NCBI GenBank assembly: GCA_007118045.1 | Contig: SKTG01000106.1 | Span: forward strand, 1 to 11,206 | Reading direction: 5' to 3' | Source of the DNA: Nitriliruptoraceae bacterium | GTDB lineage: Bacteria > Actinomycetota > Nitriliruptoria > Nitriliruptorales > Nitriliruptoraceae | DNA length: 11,206 bases | Shown: one piece after another, positions 6,443-11,206 of the stretch | How the letters are laid out: each line of letters opens with the position of its first letter | Position numbering within the stretch: the stretch's first letter is position 1 | Notes under the pieces: model-generated | The model's database searches: none | The model's input: the letters and a program-made list of their open reading frames with translations, nothing else | What the model was told of the DNA's origin: nothing | Program-made: the position numbers and the translations under genes

Positions 6443-7422
6443 GCACCGTGTTGGTCCTGGTCGAACACACCGACGGGGAGCTGGCGCGCACCTCGCGTGA
6501 GACCCTGACCCTGGCCCGGAACCTGACGGAACCCGTCGAGGGCCACCTGGAGGTCGCGGCGGTCGGCACGTGGTCCGACGAGCTGCGCAAGGAGGCGGCG
6601 GCGTTCGGGGTCACGGCCGTGCACACGCTCGAGCACGAGCTCCTCGACGCCGATGCCCCACCCGCTGCGGTGGCGGAGGCGGTGCGGCAGCTGATGGGGG
6701 TCGTCACGCCGAGCGTCGTGCTGGGGGCCGCTTCGGAACGGGGCACCCCGAGCTTCGCCCACCTCGCCGCCCGCACTGACCTGCCGCTCGCCGCGAACTG
6801 CACCGCCGTCGAGACCGTCGACGACGGCTGGGAGCTCACGCGTCTGCGGTGGGGCGGGGTGCTGTACGAGGACGCCCACCTCGATGCCGAGGTGGCGCTC
6901 CTCACGGTGGCCCCGCACCAGATCGCCGCCGTGCCGGCGACGATGCCGGGTCCCGCGGAGCTCGAGCCCTTCACCCCTGAGCTAGACGAGGCGCTCACGG
7001 TGGCGCGCCCGGTCGCTCGCGAGGCGCTCAGCGGCGGCATCAGCCTGGCGACGGCACCGGTCGTGTTGGCGGGTGGTCGCGGCATGGGCAGCGCGGAGGC
7101 CTTCGCCGTCCTCGAGGAGCTGGCCTCCCTGCTCGGAGGCGCCGTCGGATGCTCCCGGGTCGCCACCAACGCGGGGTGGCGTTCCCACAACGATCAGGTC
7201 GGGCAGACCGGCACGCGGGTCGCCCCCGACCTCTACCTGGCCTGCGGCATCAGCGGCGCCACCCAGCACTGGGTGGGCTGCATGAACGCCAAGCGCATCG
7301 TCGCCGTCAACACCGACGCCGAGGCGCCGATGGTCACACGCGCCCACGAGGCCGTGCTGGGCGACCTCCACGAGTTCCTGCCCGCGCTGCTCGAGGAGGT
7401 CCGTTCCCGCAAGGGCGGGTGA
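6439..7422 (+). CDS. etfA: Electron transfer flavoprotein alpha subunit
   Basis: A 327-aa ETF alpha (FixB family) subunit that binds the redox-active FAD. The N-terminal alpha/beta domain spans about 1-190. The C-terminal FAD domain shows VVLAGGRGMGS (about 206-216), Arg240 in SRVATNAGW, QVGQTG with Thr257, and CGISGATQHWVG with His277, then IVAVNTDAEAP; these are the classic flavin-contacting motifs. Asn244 replaces the usual Asp of the SRAAVDAGW motif, a mild departure. It starts with GTG in a GTGA overlap with the etfB stop, behind GGAGGAGG, so translation is probably coupled. It is the last gene of the cluster and is followed by a stem-loop. Confidence 0.95.
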   Translation: MSTVLVLVEHTDGELARTSRETLTLARNLTEPVEGHLEVAAVGTWSDELRKEAAAFGVTAVHTLEHELLDADAPPAAVAEAVRQLMGVVTPSVVLGAASERGTPSFAHLAARTDLPLAANCTAVETVDDGWELTRLRWGGVLYEDAHLDAEVALLTVAPHQIAAVPATMPGPAELEPFTPELDEALTVARPVAREALSGGISLATAPVVLAGGRGMGSAEAFAVLEELASLLGGAVGCSRVATNAGWRSHNDQVGQTGTRVAPDLYLACGISGATQHWVGCMNAKRIVAVNTDAEAPMVTRAHEAVLGDLHEFLPALLEEVRSRKGG

Positions 7423-7429
7423 GACGCTG

Positions 7430-7469
7430 CGGACGTGAGGGTCTCGACCCGGCCCGACCGTCACGTCCG
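7430..7469. terminator. Stem-loop terminator between convergent etfA and membrane-protein genes
   Basis: Bases 7430-7443 pair with 7456-7469 at 13 of 14 positions around a 12-base loop. It begins eight bases after the etfA stop and ends ten bases before the stop of the opposite gene, so it can end transcripts from both sides. No T-tract is present. Confidence 0.7.
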
Positions 7470-7478
7470 TTCAGCCGC

Positions 7479-8483
7479 TCAGCTCTGCCTCAGCTCGTGG
7501 GTGCGGTCGTCGTGGCGCAGGGCCTCGACGAGCTCGTCCTTGTTGAGCTGCGACCGGCCACGCAGGTCCCGACGGCGTGCGATATCGAGCAGCTCCTCGT
7601 GCGAGAGCTCCTCGTAGCTGGTCGTGTGCGGGCCAGGGGTCTCGTCGATCGGCTGGCGGCGCAGCTGCTGGGTGCGGTCGTCGCGGACCAGGGCGGAGAT
7701 GAGCTGGTCCTTGTCCATCTCGGAGCGGCCGGCCAGATCACGGTCACGGGCCAGCTGATCGAGCTGCTCCCGGTTCAGGTCGACGTAGTCGCGTCCCCGT
7801 CGCTCGAGCTTGACGGTGCGCGCGTCGTCCTCGAGCCGGTCGATCGCCTTCTCCCACTGCTCGCGCATGGGCCGGATGCCTCCACCACCGATCGCCACGA
7901 TCGCCGAGCCCACCACGATGGCGAGCAGCGCGTAGAACAGGCCGTTCACGATGGCCGGGGCGATCCGGAGCTGGTTGAGCGCGAGGAAGACACCGATCAC
8001 GAGAACGCTCGCGCTCGCGACGTTGGCGACGACGTGGCCGTACGAGAGGTCCGAGAGGCTCGCTCCGACGAGATCGCGGACCGCCGAGGCGATCGCGGCG
8101 GCCACGACCACGATCAGGATCGCGACGAAGAGCCGCGGCAGGAAGGCGATCACCGCGAACAACAGGTCGCTGACCGGGTTCGGGCCGAAGATGCCGAACG
8201 CGAGCTGCAGCACGAACAGCATCAGCGCGAAGAAGACGATGCGCGAGAGGATCGTGCTGGCGTCGTACTCCGTGGAGGCCAGTGCCCGTCCGACACCGCC
8301 TCGGTCGACGGCCCGGTCGAATCCGGCCCGTTCGAGCAACCGATCCACCAGACGCGCGATCGCCTTGGCGACGAACCACCCCACCACCAGGATGAGCAGG
8401 AAAGCCAGGAGCTGCGGGAGGAAGTTGATGACCCTGGTCACCATCTCCTGGAAACTCGCGCCGGCGTCCACCTGTGCGACCAC
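7479..8483 (-). CDS. Multi-span channel-like membrane protein with duplicated Rho_N/SAP-like tail
   Basis: A 334-aa inner-membrane protein with five hydrophobic segments (about 21-45, 78-99, 107-135, 150-170 and 178-200). The repeated membrane pattern resembles the 'conserved TM helix' (PF05552-type) relatives of small mechanosensitive channels. I do not see the MscS beta-domain that normally follows the pore helix. Residues 205-235 form a charged linker. Then come two copies of a 40-residue motif, at 236-275 and 293-333, each of the form L-x-x-E-x-L-x-x-(L/I)-A-R-x-R-D-L-x-G-R-S, then KD-x-L-(I/V)-x-AL-x-x-DDRT. These resemble the helical Rho N-terminal or SAP-like fold, often nucleic-acid binding. 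The GTG start is preferred for its AGAGGTAGGA ribosome site; an ATG at 8513 has none. Function as an ion channel is inferred from the family. Confidence 0.8.
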   Translation of the reverse strand: MVAQVDAGASFQEMVTRVINFLPQLLAFLLILVVGWFVAKAIARLVDRLLERAGFDRAVDRGGVGRALASTEYDASTILSRIVFFALMLFVLQLAFGIFGPNPVSDLLFAVIAFLPRLFVAILIVVVAAAIASAVRDLVGASLSDLSYGHVVANVASASVLVIGVFLALNQLRIAPAIVNGLFYALLAIVVGSAIVAIGGGGIRPMREQWEKAIDRLEDDARTVKLERRGRDYVDLNREQLDQLARDRDLAGRSEMDKDQLISALVRDDRTQQLRRQPIDETPGPHTTSYEELSHEELLDIARRRDLRGRSQLNKDELVEALRHDDRTHELRQS

Positions 8484-8485
8484 GT

Positions 8486-8496
8486 TCCTACCTCTC
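8486..8496 (-). promoter_or_regulatory. Ribosome binding site deciding the GTG start of the membrane protein
   Basis: Read on the minus strand the sequence is GAGAGGTAGGA, two bases before the GTG at 8483 (the GAGAGG part is seven bases away). The in-frame ATG at 8513 and the longer frame lack any such site. Confidence 0.5.
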
Positions 8497-8546
8497 GTCG
8501 AGGACGGCACCATGCACGTCGGCGTCGGCTCCCGGGCGAGCGGCAC

Positions 8547-8577
8547 CGGTCGGACGGCCCATGACCTCGTCCGACCG
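8547..8577. repeat. 10-bp perfect inverted repeat in a divergent intergenic region
   Basis: CGGTCGGACG (8547-8556) is the exact reverse complement of 8568-8577, with an 11-base gap. It lies 64 bp upstream of the membrane-protein start and 152 bp upstream of the lipoprotein start, between divergent genes. It may be an operator or a leader stem-loop. The rest of the 245-bp gap shows only a weaker hairpin (GGTGTGG at 8675-8681 with 8695-8701) ahead of the lipoprotein ribosome site. Confidence 0.5.
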
Positions 8578-8728
8578 ACCGGGCGCTGGTCTGCCTAGCG
8601 TTGCCCGGCCCACCGCGGTCCGCAAGCAGCCCGCGCGGGCGGCTCACTCCTGCGGTAGCCCGAGCCGCGGGTCCGGTGTGGCCGGTGCATGTATCCACAC
8701 CCGGCGACGGAACCTGAAGGAGACGCAC

Positions 8729-9082
8729 ATGGCGCGGGGACGCGGCCCATCACGCACTGGCGGCGGGCGTCGTGCTGTGGCGATGGTGGCGAGTGTGGTC
8801 GTGGCCGGTGGGCTCGTGGCCGGGTGTTCGGTCTCCCCGGAGGACCGTCTCGCCGCCGACGAGGAGTGCCGTCCGGCGCGTCTGCTCCACAACGAGGAGC
8901 TCGAACGTGGCGCCGCTCTGCTGGAGGACGAGGAGGTCACCGCGGAGCAGGAGGACCGAGCCCTCCGCGCGTTCCGCGCCGCGGCCCTCGCCGTCGAACG
9001 CGAACCGAGGTGCTTCACCGAGGAGGAACGCGGCGACGCGGCGGAGCTGCTCGAGGACGTCGAGGAACTGCTCGACGGGTGA
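8729..9082 (+). CDS. Small predicted lipoprotein, acidic and helical
   Basis: A 117-aa predicted lipoprotein of no recognised family. Arginines in 3-15, a hydrophobic segment (about 16-30) and the good lipobox LVAGC ending at Cys33 indicate export and lipid anchoring on the outer face of the membrane. The mature part is rich in Glu, Asp and Ala (for example EELERGAALLEDEEV at 56-70 and the EEERGDAAELLEDVEELL end), so it is probably helical. Cys47 and Cys95 could form a disulfide. The ATG has AAGGAGA five bases upstream; longer in-frame versions lack a site and would bury the signal peptide. It lies 84 bp before the ornithine carbamoyltransferase gene; co-transcription is possible but no functional link is evident. 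Confidence 0.75.
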   Translation: MARGRGPSRTGGGRRAVAMVASVVVAGGLVAGCSVSPEDRLAADEECRPARLLHNEELERGAALLEDEEVTAEQEDRALRAFRAAALAVEREPRCFTEEERGDAAELLEDVEELLDG

Positions 9083-9166
9083 CCGACGTGCCATGATGCG
9101 GGGTCCCGCCCGTCACGGTCGCGTGGCGGCGAGAGCCCCGACCCGACCACCTCGACGAGGATCGCG

Positions 9167-10165
9167 ATGACCACCGACCTCCAGGGTCGCAGCTTCCTGA
9201 AGGAGCTCGACCTCACCCCCGACGAGTGGCGCGGGCTGCTCGACCTCGCTGCCGAGCTGAAGGCCGCCAAGCGCGATGGCACCGAGCAGCCCCGGCTCGA
9301 GGGCGCCAACCTCGTGCTGATCTTCGAGAAGACCTCCACGCGGACTCGCTGCGCCTTCGAGGTGGCCGCGTTCGACCAGGGTGCCCGGGTCACCTACCTC
9401 GATCCCAGCGGCTCGCAGATCGGCCACAAGGAGTCCATCCGGGACACGGCCCGGGTGCTCGGCCGCTACTACGACGGGATCCAGTACCGCGGGGCGTCGC
9501 AGCGCGACGTGGAGACGCTCGGCAGGTTCGCCGGCGTGCCGGTCTTCAACGGTCTCACCGACGAGTGGCACCCGACCCAGACGCTGTGCGACATGCTGAC
9601 CATGCGCGAGCACCGCGACGCCCCCGACGAGGCGATCGCCTTCGCCTACCTCGGCGACGCACGCAACAACGTGGGCAACTCCCTGCTCGTCGCCGGCGCG
9701 ATGATGGGCATGGACGTGCGCATGGTGGCGCCACGTCCCCTGTGGAACGACGCCGAGGTCGTGGCGCACGCCGAACGGATCGCCGCGCAGACCGGCGCCC
9801 GCCTCACGCAGACCGAGGATCCCGTCGCCGGAGTGGAGGGCGTCGACTACCTCTACACCGACGTGTGGGTGTCGATGGGGGAACCGGCGGAGGCGTGGGA
9901 CGAGCGCATCGCCCTGCTCTCCCCCTATCAGGTGTCGATGGACACGATCCGGGCGACGGGGAACCCGACGGTGCGCTTCCTGCACTGTCTGCCGGCGTTC
10001 CACGACACGCGCACCTCGGTCGGAGCGCAGCTGTACGAGCGCACCGGGCTCGAGGCGCTCGAGGTGACCGACGAGGTCTTCGAATCGGAGCACTCGATCG
10101 TGTTCGACCAGGCGGAGAACCGCATGCACACGATCAAGGCGATCCTCGTGGCGACCATGGGGTGA
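9167..10165 (+). CDS. argF: Ornithine carbamoyltransferase, ArgI/ArcB class
   Basis: A 332-aa cytosolic enzyme that joins carbamoyl phosphate and ornithine to make citrulline, or runs in reverse in the arginine deiminase pathway. The carbamoyl-phosphate motif STRTR is at 57-61, HPTQ at 135-138, DVWVSMGE at 232-239 (ornithine loop) and HCLP at 273-276 with the catalytic Cys274. It has the length and signature (FEKTSTRTRCAFEVAA, QAENRMHTIKAILV) of the E. coli ArgI and Pseudomonas ArcB class, rather than the shorter ArgF common in actinobacteria. Neither arginine biosynthesis genes nor arcA/arcC are adjacent, so the direction cannot be told from context; arcB would be an equally fair symbol. GAGGA precedes the ATG by five bases. 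The gene ends 23 bp from the convergent IclR gene. Confidence 0.95.
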   Translation: MTTDLQGRSFLKELDLTPDEWRGLLDLAAELKAAKRDGTEQPRLEGANLVLIFEKTSTRTRCAFEVAAFDQGARVTYLDPSGSQIGHKESIRDTARVLGRYYDGIQYRGASQRDVETLGRFAGVPVFNGLTDEWHPTQTLCDMLTMREHRDAPDEAIAFAYLGDARNNVGNSLLVAGAMMGMDVRMVAPRPLWNDAEVVAHAERIAAQTGARLTQTEDPVAGVEGVDYLYTDVWVSMGEPAEAWDERIALLSPYQVSMDTIRATGNPTVRFLHCLPAFHDTRTSVGAQLYERTGLEALEVTDEVFESEHSIVFDQAENRMHTIKAILVATMG

Positions 10166-10188
10166 TGGCGAGGGGCCGGCCCGGCTGG

Positions 10189-10992
10189 CTAGACGGGCAC
10201 GCGCTCGCCGTTGGCGCTGCGGTACCCGAGACGCTGGCCGACCTCGGCGGCCGCCTCGAGCGTCAGGTCCGCCACCCACCGCAGCCGGTCCTCCTGGAGC
10301 CGGTACGAGGGACCCGAGACCGACAGCGTCCCCGCGATGGTCCCGTCGTGGTTGCGGACGGGAGCGGCGACCGCGTTCAACCCTTCCTCGAGCTCCTCCC
10401 GGGTGACCGCGTACCCACGGTCCCGGATCCGCCCGAGGTCGCGACGTAGCTCCTCCGGCTCCACGATCGTGGCCGACGTGAAGGCCTCCAGGGGGCTTGC
10501 CAGGATCGCGTCGAGGGTGCGCTCCGGGAGGTGTGCCAGGAAGGCCTTGCCGCTGGCCGTTCCGTGCAGGGCCCCGTGGCTGCCGACCCAGTCGACGTTG
10601 ACCCGGTGCGACGAGAGGTTCACCTGGTGCACGTTGAGGACCTCGCGGCCGTCGAGGACCGCCACGGTCACCGTCTCGTCGGTCTCCAGGGACAGCCGCT
10701 CGCAGACATCGCGAGCGGCGCCGCTGAGGTCGAGCGAGCCTCGCACGGCCGTCGCCAACCGCACGAGCGCGAACCCCAGCCGGTACTTCTGGGTCGCGCC
10801 GTGCTGTTCCACCACGCCGCGCCGTTCCAGCGTCGAGAGCAGCCGGAACGCCGTCGAACGGTGGATGTCCAGTTCACGGGCGAGCTCGGAGACGCCGGTC
10901 CACCCCCGGGCCGCGAGGATCTCCATGACCACGATGGCCCGGTCGACCGACTGGACGACGGGCGCGGCATCGGAACGGCTCTCGGTTGGCAT
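10189..10992 (-). CDS. IclR-family transcriptional regulator
   Basis: A 267-aa DNA-binding regulator. VQSVDRAIVVMEILA opens the N-terminal winged helix, with the helix-turn-helix near 34-60 (VSELARELDIHRSTAFRLLSTLERRGVV). The effector domain (about 80-255) carries LHGTASGKAFLAHLP (142-156), GYAVTREELEEGLNAVAAPV (193-212) and GTLSVSGPSYRL, all classic IclR effector-domain signatures. Members bind small aromatic or organic acids and act as repressors or activators. The ATG at 10992 gives the normal family length, with VQSVDR near the start. A TACGGT (-10-like) lies nine bases ahead, hinting at a nearly leaderless transcript. An upstream ATG at 11115 would add a 41-residue Ala/Pro-rich stretch and would overlap the preceding gene as ATGA. 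Neither start has a clear ribosome site. The regulated genes are not evident here. Confidence 0.92.
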   Translation of the reverse strand: MPTESRSDAAPVVQSVDRAIVVMEILAARGWTGVSELARELDIHRSTAFRLLSTLERRGVVEQHGATQKYRLGFALVRLATAVRGSLDLSGAARDVCERLSLETDETVTVAVLDGREVLNVHQVNLSSHRVNVDWVGSHGALHGTASGKAFLAHLPERTLDAILASPLEAFTSATIVEPEELRRDLGRIRDRGYAVTREELEEGLNAVAAPVRNHDGTIAGTLSVSGPSYRLQEDRLRWVADLTLEAAAEVGQRLGYRSANGERVPV

Positions 10993-11111
10993 CGATGTGA
11001 CACCGTATCGGCCTGACCGCGGAGCACGGTGCGCGGCGTGCGGCGCGGCGTCCGGCGCCACGGCCGGGGTGGCGGCGGCCGTGGTGGGAACGTCGGCGGG
11101 GGCGTCGGTGC

Positions 11112-11206
11112 TCATCGTGGCCAGGCCGGGGTCGTGCCCGCCGTCAGCTCGAGCCAACGTCGGACCTCGGCGACGAGGTAGAGCGAGCCGACGACCACGA
11201 CCCGGC
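11112..11206 (-). CDS. folC: C-terminal end of probable folylpolyglutamate/dihydrofolate synthase (partial)
   Basis: The last 30 codons of a minus-strand gene run in from the window edge and stop at 11112-11114. They read RVVVVGSLYLVAEVRRWLEL, then ten more residues to the TGA. The GSLYLVAEVR block is the characteristic last strand and helix of FolC, which adds glutamates to folates (and in many bacteria also makes dihydrofolate). Only this tail is visible, so the call rests on one motif. The TGA overlaps the upstream in-frame ATG of the IclR frame (ATGA at 11112-11115), and the two genes run in the same direction, so they may share a transcript. Confidence 0.75.
   Translation of the reverse strand, partial: RVVVVGSLYLVAEVRRWLELTAGTTPAWPR

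Noticed and set aside
7149..8564. A 471-codon plus-strand frame covering the end of etfA and the membrane-protein gene
   Set aside because: It is an antisense shadow of the membrane-protein gene on the other strand, whose hydrophobic segments, repeats and ribosome site are convincing.
9092..9097. CATGAT as a -10 element for the ornithine carbamoyltransferase gene
   Set aside because: No acceptable -35 lies 16-18 bases upstream, and the hexamer fits the consensus poorly.
10166..10188. Self-complementary GGGCCGGCCC (10173-10182) as a terminator between argF and the IclR gene
   Set aside because: The palindrome has no room for a loop, and the alternative stems are only a few base pairs, so a terminator cannot be supported.
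9113..10279. A 388-codon minus-strand frame opposite ornithine carbamoyltransferase
   Set aside because: It is a shadow of a strongly conserved enzyme gene; no motif was seen.

Overview
The window is very GC-rich DNA with Shine-Dalgarno-led genes, frequent GTG/TTG starts and long antisense shadow frames. This fits a high-GC Gram-positive bacterium (Actinomycetota). I cannot place it to genus from the sequence alone. No rRNA, tRNA, CRISPR array, transposase or integrase was seen, so it reads as an ordinary chromosomal region carrying several small gene groups.

Layout. (1) 1-1672: a 15-bp hairpin, then a plus-strand iron-sulfur photolyase/cryptochrome of the PhrB (FeS-BCP) type, with all four cluster cysteines at PhrB spacing. 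(2) 1673-2313: a bidirectional terminator-like hairpin, a minus-strand mini-lipoprotein with a very acidic tail, then a 333-bp non-coding stretch. That stretch holds an AT-rich promoter inside a 38-bp dyad (a likely GntR operator) and a 14-bp tandem repeat. (3) 2314-7422: a plus-strand cluster of a GntR/FCD regulator, an 836-aa FAD/folate enzyme of the dimethylglycine oxidase/dehydrogenase type, etfB and etfA. Spacing is 30 bp, 10 bp and a 4-bp overlap. A stem-loop at 7430-7469 closes it against the convergent gene. (4) 7479-8483: a minus-strand multi-span channel-like membrane protein with a duplicated Rho_N/SAP-like motif at its C-terminus. (5) 8729-10165: a plus-strand small lipoprotein and an ornithine carbamoyltransferase of the ArgI/ArcB class. 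(6) 10189-11206: a minus-strand IclR-family regulator and, upstream of it, the last codons of a probable folC.

How the genes may work together. In the central cluster the FAD/GcvT enzyme probably demethylates an N-methylated glycine such as dimethylglycine and passes the one-carbon unit to tetrahydrofolate. The co-transcribed EtfAB probably takes its electrons, as in the mitochondrial pathway, rather than oxygen as in the Arthrobacter oxidase. The GntR/FCD protein probably senses a pathway metabolite and controls the cluster through the dyad at 2156-2193. The remaining genes look like independent housekeeping or stress functions.
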